Origin: Crocinitomicaceae bacterium
GTDB taxonomy: Bacteria > Bacteroidota > Bacteroidia > Flavobacteriales_D > Crocinitomicaceae
Direction of reading: 5' to 3'
Length of the DNA stretch: 64,000 bases
Assembly: GCA_018402525.1 (NCBI GenBank)
Contig: JAGYIR010000011.1
Coordinates: 682,001-746,000, forward strand
Made by a program: the position numbers and the translations under genes
Shown: in pieces, positions 21,301-28,258 of the stretch
How positions within the stretch are numbered: position 1 is the stretch's first letter
How the letters are laid out: each line of letters opens with the position of its first letter
Notes under the pieces: model-generated
Database searches by the model: none
The model's input: the letters and a program-made list of their open reading frames with translations, nothing else
What the model was told of the DNA's origin: nothing

Positions 21301-22984
21301 TTTCTATTCGCAAACGATCATCGACAGTGGTAACTCTTTGTCTATATGCGAGGTCGAAATTAAGCTCAGCAGCAGATGCATTACAAGGAAGTATAAAAAT
21401 TGGAGTGTATAAATATTCACTTTGACCTGTACCATTTTGATAGTTCGGCATCATAGCGCTTGCGTTATTCGTCGCTCCAGTGCTTGAAACCCCTGTTCCG
21501 CCAATCCACTCAAAACAATCTCCATTTGGATTGTCCACCGACCATCTCAAATCTGGAGGAAATACACCACCATCGAAATCCTGCATGTAATTAGGCATAA
21601 TTCCATTAGAAACGACAAACTGAATGGTTGTAGTATCGTAGGTTGGATCAGGATCAGCAACACCATTCGGCTGTAATGAATAAGCTTTGAATGTGTGCGT
21701 ACCTAATGTTGTAGTAAATGCTGGTAAATTCACATTCGCTTGATTCCCTGGCGTAATATTCCCTGTCCAATTGAAAGCAGTTGGTGCTCCGTTGTTGATT
21801 GTGTATTCAATGGTTGCTGAAGTCAAATTTGAAGATCCTCGGTTTCTTATGGTGACGGTTGGAGTAATAGAACCAGGGCAATTGTCCCCAGCAGGATTTG
21901 TAACATTCACAATAGATGCGTCGCTTACTGAAGGTGGAATACAGGCATCCGAGGTTATCAATGAAGCTCTAATAGGGCTGTTTTCAAGAACAATCCTCAT
22001 CCTCATTTTTTGATCATAGGTAAAAATATTCATACATAGATCATCTGTATAATCCATGTAATTTTCAATCATATCAGGTGTGCCACACGAAACATGGCCA
22101 GTTGGACAGCCGTAATTCGGAGCGTCAGAAACCGGAGTATCTGAACAAAAGTCATCAACCGCACATCCACCGTCACCCCAGATATGACGTAGTCCAAGCC
22201 AGTGACCGATTTCATGGGTTGCAGTCCTTCCTTCGTTGTATGGTCCAGGGAATCCTGTAACCGAACTCTTTCCAATACTTGAATAAAGCATTACCACACC
22301 ATCTGTCGTTTGACTCTGAGGAGCACAACTCATTCCTCCAAGCACCGTTGTTGGAAACTGCGCATACCCTAAAATTCCACCAGAAATATCGCAAATCCAC
22401 ATATTCATATATACCCCTGGATCGTAGCCTTGTGCATTGGTAAAAGGTTTTATGGTTCCATCAATAAATGCGGTAGTAAATGGCCCATTTCCCCAGCCTT
22501 GGGCATTACCATTAATACGATTTATACCATCCTCAGCAAAAGCACTACCATCAGGTCTACGCTTAGCTAAACAAAATTCAATCTGTGTGTCTGCTCCGTC
22601 TGGGTGACTGTTGTGCCCATTCGTTCCAAATATCTTTCTAAAGTCTTCATTCAAAACATCCACCTGAGACTGCACAGCCGCGACTGAGAGATTCCTCCCA
22701 ACCCCAACGGCTTCAGTGTTTCTATGCACAATATGGAAAACAACTGGAATTTGATAAACACCATTAATAATAATTTTTGGAGTAGCACTATTTTTCCAGG
22801 CCTCAACTTCCTTTGCCATCCAGGCCTCAAATTCTTCATTGGATTGTAAATCTGGATTTTCCGCATGTCTGACAGAATCCATGTATGTCGTATGACATCT
22901 AACAACTTGTTGAGCAAACAATGGGGTATTGCATAAGAAAAAGGATAATAATATCCCAACGACCAATTTAGTTGATCCTTTCAT
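15326..22984 (-). CDS. Giant secreted T9SS substrate: M43 metalloprotease-like domain plus long tandem repeat stalk
   Basis: The 2552-residue protein starts with a signal peptide (about 1-24, ending PLFAQQ). A pappalysin-type M43 protease domain follows, with HEIGHWLGLRH at about 257-267 and a downstream methionine turn (ENYMDYTDD). Residues 470-1100 hold two jelly-roll/MAM-like modules and PKD-like modules (ASSWDWTFTGG; ATSWDWDFG). Then come five near-identical 79-residue repeats (about 1108-1500) and about eleven 73-residue Ig-like repeats with paired cysteines (FCxGGSVDLTSS ... DGNGCSA). The C-terminus (SVYPNPTFGAVTINS ... RKRIVKN) is a type A T9SS sorting domain, so it should be secreted through the outer membrane and anchored on the cell surface. 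Roles in adhesion or protein digestion are inferences. Confidence 0.93.
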   Translation of the reverse strand: MKGSTKLVVGILLSFFLCNTPLFAQQVVRCHTTYMDSVRHAENPDLQSNEEFEAWMAKEVEAWKNSATPKIIINGVYQIPVVFHIVHRNTEAVGVGRNLSVAAVQSQVDVLNEDFRKIFGTNGHNSHPDGADTQIEFCLAKRRPDGSAFAEDGINRINGNAQGWGNGPFTTAFIDGTIKPFTNAQGYDPGVYMNMWICDISGGILGYAQFPTTVLGGMSCAPQSQTTDGVVMLYSSIGKSSVTGFPGPYNEGRTATHEIGHWLGLRHIWGDGGCAVDDFCSDTPVSDAPNYGCPTGHVSCGTPDMIENYMDYTDDLCMNIFTYDQKMRMRIVLENSPIRASLITSDACIPPSVSDASIVNVTNPAGDNCPGSITPTVTIRNRGSSNLTSATIEYTINNGAPTAFNWTGNITPGNQANVNLPAFTTTLGTHTFKAYSLQPNGVADPDPTYDTTTIQFVVSNGIMPNYMQDFDGGVFPPDLRWSVDNPNGDCFEWIGGTGVSSTGATNNASAMMPNYQNGTGQSEYLYTPIFILPCNASAAELNFDLAYRQRVTTVDDRLRIEMSLDCGNTWSPTPIYDKSGDVGPNPLATTPAVNAYYIPTAAGQWRNEIVNLMPFVTGTSQNVQFRFRATNAGNGGNLYVDNVEFNAITPGEINVVISGNDVLDGGAYDFGTVALGSTATAVFTIENTGTTNLVLTPPISVTGDPEFSLNSSFGTTTVPPGGTTTFSIDFDAATAGSFTGNVSFVTNDCDEGVYNFQLNGQTNTSPPTAGFTVDPTTICQGSTVTYTDASSGASSWDWTFTGGVPATASGAGPHVVTYPTAGSFGAELEVTNAFGSDTEVQSGIITVISTGGSVGLPISEGFVNPTFPPAGWTVVNGGTTQTWVRNGTQGTAPTAGNSAVIDNFNAPNPAGSQDDLILPAADFTGLTSAQLQFDVAYARYDGTFFDQLDVLVSDDCGQTYTTVFSQAGTVLATDPDQTAGYTNPATWRPETIDLSAFIGSPKVDILFRCVSGYGQYLYLDNINLTGVISTATADFSSAPDPACINEVVTFTDASIGATSWDWDFGVGATPASASGVGPHNVTYASGGVKNVSLSINFGADVSNQTVTINALDDASFNYSAASYCVNDADPTPTITGLGGGTFSSTAGLSINASTGVIDVSASTPGTYTVTYTTAGACSNSSNVSVTINALDNASFNYSAASYCVNDADPTPTITGLGGGTFSSTAGLSINASTGVIDVSASTPGTYAVTYTTAGACPNSSNVSVTINALDNASFNYSAASYCVNDADPTPTITGLGGGTFSSTAGLSINASTGVIDVSASTPGTYTVTYTTAGACSNSSNVSVTINALDDASFNYSAASYCVNDADPTPTITGLGGGTFSSTAGLSINASTGVIDVSASTPGTYTVTYTTAGACPNSSNVTVTINALDNASFNYSAASYCVNDADPTPTITGLGGGTFSSTAGLSINASTGVIDVSASTPGTYTVTYTTPGACSNSSNVSVTISPAPTMPIVTPSGSTTFCAGGSVDLTSSQATGNLWSTGETTQMISVTTSGTYSVTYTDGNGCSATSTITNVTVNPIPATPVVTPSGSTTFCAGGSVDLTSSQATGNLWSTGETTQMISVTTSGTYSVTYTDGNGCSAASTITNVTVNPTPTQPVITASGSTVFCDGGSVDLISSETTGNLWSTGETTQMISVSNSGSYSVTYTDGNGCSAASTITNVTVNPTPTQPVITASGSTVFCDGGSVDLISSETTGNLWSTGETTQMISVSNSGSYSVTFTDGNGCSVTSATTNVTVNPIPVIGLGTVSNPSACATATGDIEITGTGTGVVDWTGSAIGNSGVISLPYTISGLAAGSYSITFTESSGCVSNMLSQILTDPSAPIAPTITAGGTTTFCEGGSVILTSSEATGNVWSTGETTQIISVTASGSYSVTYTDGSGCSATSAPINVTVNPTPPAPVITPSGPTTFCAGESVDLTSSYSTGIVWSTTENTQTITATTSGFYNVMYMDGNGCFSNGIPIEVTVLPTPAAPTVSASGSTTFCQGGSVNLTSSEGSNIMWSTGQTTQMITVTTSGSYIVTYTAPNGCSATSTAVNVTVNPTPAAPVITPNGPTAICAGQSVDLTSSYVSGIVWSTTETTQTITVSAAGFYNVIYIDGNGCFSNGTPVEVTILPAPAPPSITTSGPTTICAGGSVDLISSESSGNLWSTSAIAPMITVTSAGTYTVTYTAGNGCSATSAPVTVAVNASPTAPIITTSGSTAICDGNDVVLTSSEPTGNLWSNGETTNSTVVSTAGIYTVTYTDGNGCSATTSGIEVTVNPNPPVPTITASGPTTFCEGESVDLTSSESTGNMWSTGASGALITVDAANDYTVTYTDGNGCSTSSAPLTVSVNSLPTVTFEPAVSKYCIYNDAVALTEGFPAGGVYSGPGVSAGSFDPDAAGIGYHSITYTYTDTNGCENTVTSFIEVDDCLGIDDLANDFISVYPNPTFGAVTINSESYKIESVKVFDAAGRLIDHLTNVNQNVIQIDMIEYAYGVYNLEIESENTIHRKRIVKN
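15800..18479 (-). repeat. About eleven tandem Ig-like coding repeats (about 73 residues each)
   Basis: Within the giant secreted protein, units of about 219 bases recur. Units at 17600-17820 and 17840-18060 are nearly identical in DNA; those nearer the C-terminus have diverged. One divergent unit (ACATATGDIEITGTG region, about 17350-17590) interrupts the series and resembles the repeats of flavobacterial gliding adhesins. Confidence 0.85.
18480..19664 (-). repeat. Five near-identical 237-base coding tandem repeats
   Basis: Five consecutive 237-base units, each coding for 79 residues beginning ALDxASFNYSAASYCVN, differ at only a few positions. Such identity implies recent duplication or gene conversion and makes the copy number in the assembly uncertain. 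Confidence 0.92.
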
Positions 22985-23053
22985 AGTTTATAGTTTAACA
23001 GTTTAGCAATGCTAAGTTAAAGAAAAACCTTGATAAAACCAAACAATTAAAAT

Positions 23054-24007
23054 CTATGAAAAAAGTGAATCGACGAACTCATTTTTATTGAACGGTTGAA
23101 GATCTTCCATTCCTTCACCTACCCCAATATATTTTACTGGGATCTTCATCTGGTCAGAAATACCAATGACAACTCCACCCTTGGCAGTTCCATCTAACTT
23201 CGTAATTGCAAGTGCGTTTATTGATGTTGCCAGCGAAAACTGTTTTGCTTGCTCGTAAGCGTTCTGTCCTGTTGAACCATCCAAAACGAGCAGTACCTCA
23301 TGCGGCGCACTGGGAATAACCTTATCCATCACTCGTTTTACTTTGCTTAGCTCGTTCATTAAATTCACTTTGTTATGCAATCGACCAGCGGTGTCAATAA
23401 TCACCACATCTGCGTTTTGAGCTTTTGCGGATTGTAACGCATCGAAGGCAACAGATGCTGGGTCCGCACCCATGCCTTGTTGAACAATCGGCACGCCTAC
23501 CCTGTTTGCCCAAATTATGAGTTGATCTACAGCAGCAGCTCTGAATGTATCGGAAGCTCCCAAGACAACGCTTTTTCCTGCAGCCTTAAATTGATAAGCT
23601 AGCTTGCCAATTGTAGTTGTTTTTCCGACGCCATTAACACCTACAACCATAATGACATGGGGACCATCAGCGTGTTTTGGAATATCAAAATTAACATTGT
23701 TAATGGCATTGTTTTCTTCAAGAAGTGCACTGATTTCTTCCTTCAGAACCCGGTTCAACTCCTCAACACCCAGTACTTTGTCGCGCGCTACGCGTTCTTC
23801 TATTTTACCAATTATTTTAAGTGTAGTCTCTACACCGACATCAGAAGTAATAAGCGTTTCCTCCAAACTATCCAAAACATCGGCATCAACCTTTGATTTA
23901 CCGACAACGGAGCGCGCAATTTTATTAAAAAAGCTTTCCTTTGTTTTTTCCAGTCCTTTGTCAAGACTTTCCTTCTTATCTTTCGAGAAAAAATTAAATA
24001 ACGCCAT
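23054..24007 (-). CDS. ftsY: Signal recognition particle receptor FtsY
   Basis: From ATG 24007 (MALFNFFSKDKK) the protein has 317 residues with the NG domain of the SRP GTPases: a helical N domain (about 20-95), GVNGVGKTTT (G1, near 115), DTFRAAAVDQL, DTAGRLHNK (G3) and TKLDGTAKGG (G4/G5). FtsY docks the ribosome-SRP complex at the membrane for co-translational insertion. The acidic A domain is very short, as in many Bacteroidetes. A longer frame to 24022 (MLLVD) exists, but the MALFNFF start matches the family. It follows DUF4295, rpmG and rpmB in the same direction, linking it to translation genes. Confidence 0.95.
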   Translation of the reverse strand: MALFNFFSKDKKESLDKGLEKTKESFFNKIARSVVGKSKVDADVLDSLEETLITSDVGVETTLKIIGKIEERVARDKVLGVEELNRVLKEEISALLEENNAINNVNFDIPKHADGPHVIMVVGVNGVGKTTTIGKLAYQFKAAGKSVVLGASDTFRAAAVDQLIIWANRVGVPIVQQGMGADPASVAFDALQSAKAQNADVVIIDTAGRLHNKVNLMNELSKVKRVMDKVIPSAPHEVLLVLDGSTGQNAYEQAKQFSLATSINALAITKLDGTAKGGVVIGISDQMKIPVKYIGVGEGMEDLQPFNKNEFVDSLFS

Positions 24008-24075
24008 ATCAACTAACAACAAAAGCTTCTACCACAGGCAGAAGCTCATATAATTTTTATCATTAAAAGTAAATT

Positions 24076-24231
24076 TTAGTTCTTATCGAACCATTCCTTT
24101 ACTTTGTCATTGTGCACAACTTCTTCCTTAAAAGAATAAGCTCCAGTCTTCTCAGACTTCACCATCTTAATTACTTTCGTATGCTCTTTTCCTCCACCTT
24201 TCTGTAAGGTTGCGACTACTTTCTTTGCCAT
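24076..24231 (-). CDS. DUF4295 family small basic protein (ribosome-linked)
   Basis: A 51-residue lysine-rich protein, MAKKVVATLQKGGGK ... KEWFDKN, read on the minus strand from ATG 24231. It matches DUF4295, a Bacteroidetes-only family that sits next to rpmG. The size, charge and position between rpmG (10 bases away) and ftsY suggest a ribosomal or ribosome-associated protein. I recall that an additional large-subunit protein was described for Bacteroidia ribosomes and this family may be it, but I cannot confirm that here. Confidence 0.88.
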   Translation of the reverse strand: MAKKVVATLQKGGGKEHTKVIKMVKSEKTGAYSFKEEVVHNDKVKEWFDKN

Positions 24232-24240
24232 CTCGTAAAG

Positions 24241-24423
24241 TTATTTTATTTCTTTATGAACCGTGTAACGCTTCAAAATTGGATTAAATTTCTTGATCTC
24301 CAATCTGTCTGGAGTATTTTTTCTGTTCTTCGTTGAAATGTAACGAGAAGTTCCAGGCATTCCAGATTCTTTGTGCTCTGTGCACTCTAAAATCACTTGA
24401 ACTCTATTTCCTTTTTTTGCCAT
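24241..24423 (-). CDS. rpmG: 50S ribosomal protein L33
   Basis: The 60-residue protein [18 protein letters not shown] ... matches bL33, with the conserved [22 protein letters not shown] core and C-terminal lysine-rich tail. It keeps only one of the zinc-ribbon cysteines (ILECTEH), so it is the zinc-independent (C-) type. It lies between rpmB and DUF4295, in the usual Bacteroidetes order. Confidence 0.96.
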   Translation of the reverse strand: MAKKGNRVQVILECTEHKESGMPGTSRYISTKNRKNTPDRLEIKKFNPILKRYTVHKEIK

Positions 24424-24478
24424 TTTCTTATGCTTTAAAAACTACTTTCCTTAAATCTCGGAATAACGTAGAAAACGA

Positions 24479-24715
24479 TTATTTTAAATGTCCTTTTTCA
24501 CGTGCCTCTTTCAGACATGCTGAAATCCCCTTCTTGTTTATTGTTCTCAACGCAGAAGTAGAAATTTTCAACGTGATAAACTCATTCTCTTCAGGAATAA
24601 AGAATTTCTTTGTAATTAAATTTGGGTAAAACTTACGTTTCGTTTTACGCTGAGAGTGAGAAACATTGTTACCCACCATTACTGACTTTCCTGTGATTTG
24701 ACAAACTCTTGACAT
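24479..24715 (-). CDS. rpmB: 50S ribosomal protein L28
   Basis: From ATG 24715 ([20 protein letters not shown]) the protein has 78 residues and is a typical bL28, with the [15 protein letters not shown] motif. The open frame runs 13 codons further upstream, but those residues do not fit the family. It is followed 55 bases later by rpmG. Confidence 0.96.
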   Translation of the reverse strand: MSRVCQITGKSVMVGNNVSHSQRKTKRKFYPNLITKKFFIPEENEFITLKISTSALRTINKKGISACLKEAREKGHLK

Positions 24716-24798
24716 CTCTATAATATTTAATCCGACTATTAAAAGCGGGTGCAAAGAAACTATTTATTTCCTAAACCTACAAGGATTTTGTAGTTTTT

Positions 24799-26043
24799 TT
24801 AATTATTTATTTCTAGAAGCATGCGTCGCAACATATTCAATCCTGTTAACGCCGTCATTTTGATGTTTCTAGCTCTATCTTCACCAAAGGTACACTTTTT
24901 TGTGATCACTTCGTTTGGTCCAGCGACACAAATCCAAATTGTCCCCACTGGCTTTTCTGGAGAACCTCCTGTTGGACCTGCAACACCAGAGGTTGAGATG
25001 CAATAATCAACATTTAAAATGGTACGACCGTTAACCGCCATCTGCGTAACGACTTCTTCACTCACAGCACCAAAATCATTGATCGCTGATGGAGTTACTT
25101 TCACCAAATTAACCTTTAACTCGTTCGAATAGCTGACTAAACTTCCTTTGAAGTAATCAGAAGACCCAGAAACGCGTACGATTTCATTGGCAATTTGTCC
25201 ACCCGAACAGCTTTCCACTGTTCCTAAAAATGATGATTTACGTTTTAATATCGTTCCAACGACTTGACTTAAATCGCCCTCATTTTCACTGAAATAATAC
25301 TTTGGAAGTCGCTTTTTCACTTCCTCAATCGCTTCATCGATTAACTTTTCTTCTTGGTTGTTGGGTTGACATGTAAACCGCAGACGAACAATTCCTGGAG
25401 ACGGTAAATAGGCCAATTTTATATTGTTCGATAACAAGCCCGATTCAATATCGCTGATTCGATCCGCAATAAAAGATTCACCAATGCCTTGCAGATGAAT
25501 AGTTCTATGAAATAGATCTGTCGTTGGGTACTTGTCTGTGATGTAATCAAATCCACTGGTGGACATGACGTGCTTCATTTCATATGGAACTCCGGGGACA
25601 CTCATTACCGTTTTTCCATCAATATCAAACAACATTCCAGGTGCTGTACCTAAGGCATTATTCAAAACGAGTGCACTTTTAGGCAAGGCTGCTTGTTGAA
25701 TGTTGACTTCCAGCATTTCACGACCTCGACTTTGGAAAAACGAAGTCACATGCTTTAGTACATCTGCATCGATTTCTAATTCCGTGCCAAAATACTTGGT
25801 GAGTGTAATCTTGGTAATATCGTCTTTTGTTGGTCCTAAGCCACCAGTAATAATAACCACATCAGCTCTAGAAAGTGCAATATCTAGTGCTTCTACAATC
25901 GCTACTTCAGTATCCATTATCACGGCGCAGTGTGTCACTTTTGCTCCACGCAATGCCAATTCTTGTCCCAGCCAGGAGGCATTTGTATTAATTGTTTGAC
26001 CAATTAATAATTCATCACCGATAGAAATTAATTCAACTTTCAT
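24799..26043 (-). CDS. cinA: CinA family protein (molybdopterin-binding plus nicotinamide-nucleotide amidase domains)
   Basis: The 414-residue protein has an N-terminal MoCF-like domain (SIGDELLIGQTINTNASWLG; ITGGLGPTKDD near 65-75) and a C-terminal amidase domain (TVESCSGGQIANEIVRVSGSSDYF near 275; SGVAGPTGGSPEKPVGTIWI). The C-terminal domain deamidates nicotinamide mononucleotide in NAD recycling; the N-terminal one has ADP-ribose pyrophosphatase activity in some family members. The start codon overlaps the end of the upstream methyltransferase gene by 11 bases, which indicates translational coupling. 'Competence/damage-inducible' in older names does not imply competence here. Confidence 0.94.
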   Translation of the reverse strand: MKVELISIGDELLIGQTINTNASWLGQELALRGAKVTHCAVIMDTEVAIVEALDIALSRADVVIITGGLGPTKDDITKITLTKYFGTELEIDADVLKHVTSFFQSRGREMLEVNIQQAALPKSALVLNNALGTAPGMLFDIDGKTVMSVPGVPYEMKHVMSTSGFDYITDKYPTTDLFHRTIHLQGIGESFIADRISDIESGLLSNNIKLAYLPSPGIVRLRFTCQPNNQEEKLIDEAIEEVKKRLPKYYFSENEGDLSQVVGTILKRKSSFLGTVESCSGGQIANEIVRVSGSSDYFKGSLVSYSNELKVNLVKVTPSAINDFGAVSEEVVTQMAVNGRTILNVDYCISTSGVAGPTGGSPEKPVGTIWICVAGPNEVITKKCTFGEDRARNIKMTALTGLNMLRRMLLEINN

Positions 26044-27472
26044 TGCCTACAAATTTATATTTCGCAATCGACTCAATGTGACCTGTATGCGGGAATTGAT
26101 CGACAAACGACAGCTTTTCCAGTTTGTAACCCGCTTGAATTAGGCTATCCGTATCTCGAGCTTGAGTCGATGGATTACAAGAAATATACACGATGTTTTT
26201 CGCTCCAAGTTCAATTACTTTCAGTAACGTTTTTGGAGCAATTCCAGCCCGAGGTGGATCCAAAATGATTGTTTTTATTTTACCAACGAAATCAGGGTAC
26301 TCTTTTAAGAATTTACCGACATCTGCAGCAAAAAACTCAATGCCATCAATGTTATTTCGCTGTGCATTTCGTCGTGCGTCTTCAATGGCTTCTTCGACAA
26401 TATCGACACCAATAATCCTTACATTATTCTTCTTTGAAGCGAGTATTTGTCCAATCGTACCTGTTCCGCAGAACAGATCCATTACGACGTCATTGTCAGA
26501 TAAGTTTTCTTCAAACACATAATCCAACGCCTTTTGGTAGAGCAACTCAGCACATTTAGGATTGGTTTGAAAAAAGCTTTCCATGGAAATTTCAAACGAC
26601 AATCCAAGTAGTTTTTCCACCACCACGGGCTCACCGTACAACAAAGTACATTGTCCATTTTCAATTTTAGAACGATCGGCAACATTATCATTCACCGTGT
26701 GTTGAATTCCAGCTAATCTTCTTTCCAATTTATCTTTTAGGAATGTAACAAAAATAGACGAATCGAATTTTTCAATGTCTTCAGAAGACGTGACTAAGTT
26801 GAGTAAAATTTGATCCTGATCGAATGATTTTCGAACGACAATATGTCTGAAAAATCCTGATTTTTGAGGTGGATGCCATGCTGGAAGTCCGGATGATTTG
26901 AACAACAATCTTAATTCGTTCAATACGCTCTCCCACTGTTCATCAAAGAGTCCACTCGGTTGCTCAAGCGTCTCCACCTTCCACCACGTACCTCTTCGTT
27001 TAAAACCTAGGGCAAAAGCATCGTCTCGCTCCTCACCAGTCTTAATATCATGTTCAATGGAAGAAAAACTGTATTCCATTTTGTTGCGATAGTAATAATG
27101 CTCAGGCGAAGAAATGAAGGTATCAAAAACTTCCAACGGATATTTAATACCTCCAATGCGCCTAAAAACTTCCAACGTGGATTCTTGTTTTACTCTTTCT
27201 TGTTCGGAAATTGGAACGTATATATAAGGTCCACCTGAAATTTCTTGAAAATCTGTTAGGACTTCAATTGAAGATCGTTCGATGATCTCTACCAACTTTG
27301 CTTCTGCAAAGCGCTTTCTCTTTTTTGCAATGCGTGCTTCGACTGTTTGACCTGGAAATGTATTATCTACAAATACAACATACTCACCATGTTCGGTTTC
27401 AACCTTTGCTATTCCTTTGCCACCAAAAGCATAATCAGTAATTGTAACCGTGATTAAATCACCTCTCTTCAT
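26033..27472 (-). CDS. TrmA/RlmD-type RNA (uracil-C5) methyltransferase lacking the Fe-S cysteines
   Basis: The 479-residue protein has an N-terminal TRAM RNA-binding domain (about 1-65) and a C-terminal SAM methyltransferase domain: DLFCGTGTIGQ (SAM), ILDPPRAG, SCNPSTQARD with the catalytic cysteine and FPHTGHIES with the catalytic glutamate. It should methylate C5 of a uridine in rRNA or tRNA. Where RlmD has a CGGC iron-sulfur motif, this protein has ISGGPYIYVPISEQ, and there is no cysteine in the first 270 residues, so a 4Fe-4S cluster is not possible at that site. Which RNA it modifies is unclear. It is followed by cinA and preceded 9 bases upstream by lpxA. Confidence 0.9.
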   Translation of the reverse strand: MKRGDLITVTITDYAFGGKGIAKVETEHGEYVVFVDNTFPGQTVEARIAKKRKRFAEAKLVEIIERSSIEVLTDFQEISGGPYIYVPISEQERVKQESTLEVFRRIGGIKYPLEVFDTFISSPEHYYYRNKMEYSFSSIEHDIKTGEERDDAFALGFKRRGTWWKVETLEQPSGLFDEQWESVLNELRLLFKSSGLPAWHPPQKSGFFRHIVVRKSFDQDQILLNLVTSSEDIEKFDSSIFVTFLKDKLERRLAGIQHTVNDNVADRSKIENGQCTLLYGEPVVVEKLLGLSFEISMESFFQTNPKCAELLYQKALDYVFEENLSDNDVVMDLFCGTGTIGQILASKKNNVRIIGVDIVEEAIEDARRNAQRNNIDGIEFFAADVGKFLKEYPDFVGKIKTIILDPPRAGIAPKTLLKVIELGAKNIVYISCNPSTQARDTDSLIQAGYKLEKLSFVDQFPHTGHIESIAKYKFVGNES

Positions 27473-27481
27473 TGTATTTGC

Positions 27482-28258
27482 TTAGTTCATTCGCTTTACA
27501 ATTCCTCGCTCAGAACTTTCGATAAATTCCAGAATTTCCTTTCGAATTGGCGTATCTGGCATCGTACTGATAATATCTTCCACTCCCTTGTTTACACTGT
27601 TGTTGTTCACGAAAAGAATCCTGTAGATATCTTCTATTTCCTTGATTTGTTCGTCGCTATATCCTTTTCTTCTCAAACCAATAGAGTTCACTCCAACAAA
27701 GGTCAATGGCTCTCTCGCCACTTTAACAAACGGTGGTACATTTTTTCGAATCAGTGATGCTCCTGCGACGAAGGCATGTTTTCCAACACGTGCAAATTGC
27801 TGTGTTCCAACTTTCCCTTCTAAAATTGCGTAATCATCGATGACTGTATGTCCCGACAAGCCAACGTAGCTCGCTAAAATTACACCGTTACCAATTTGGC
27901 AATCGTGTGCAATGTGCACGTACGTCATAAGCAAGCAATTACTTCCAACTGTTGTTTTCCATTGGTCAGATGTACCGCGATGAATTGTCACGCACTCCCG
28001 AATTACTGTATTATCGCCAATTTCGACGGTTGTTTTTTCACCATCGAATTTCAAATCTTGCGGCTTTACACCTATCACAGCTCCTGGGAAAATTTCACAT
28101 CCCTTACCGATAATTGTTCCTGGATAAATTGCCACGTTGGAATGAATAATCGTATTATCTCCAATAATCACATCTTCGTGAATGGTCGAAAAGTTATCTA
28201 TACTAACGTTTTCTCCAATTTGAGCTTTCTCAGATATATTTGTGTATTTGCCTATCAT
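27482..28258 (-). CDS. lpxA: UDP-N-acetylglucosamine acyltransferase
   Basis: The 258-residue left-handed beta-helix protein shows hexapeptide repeats (IGENVSIDNFSTIHEDVIIGDN ...) and the LpxA catalytic region YVHIAHDCQIGNGVILAS with the active-site histidine near 120. It transfers 3-hydroxyacyl from ACP to UDP-GlcNAc, the first step of lipid A synthesis. Its start overlaps the end of lpxC-fabZ by four bases, so it is translationally coupled. Confidence 0.96.
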   Translation of the reverse strand: MIGKYTNISEKAQIGENVSIDNFSTIHEDVIIGDNTIIHSNVAIYPGTIIGKGCEIFPGAVIGVKPQDLKFDGEKTTVEIGDNTVIRECVTIHRGTSDQWKTTVGSNCLLMTYVHIAHDCQIGNGVILASYVGLSGHTVIDDYAILEGKVGTQQFARVGKHAFVAGASLIRKNVPPFVKVAREPLTFVGVNSIGLRRKGYSDEQIKEIEDIYRILFVNNNSVNKGVEDIISTMPDTPIRKEILEFIESSERGIVKRMN

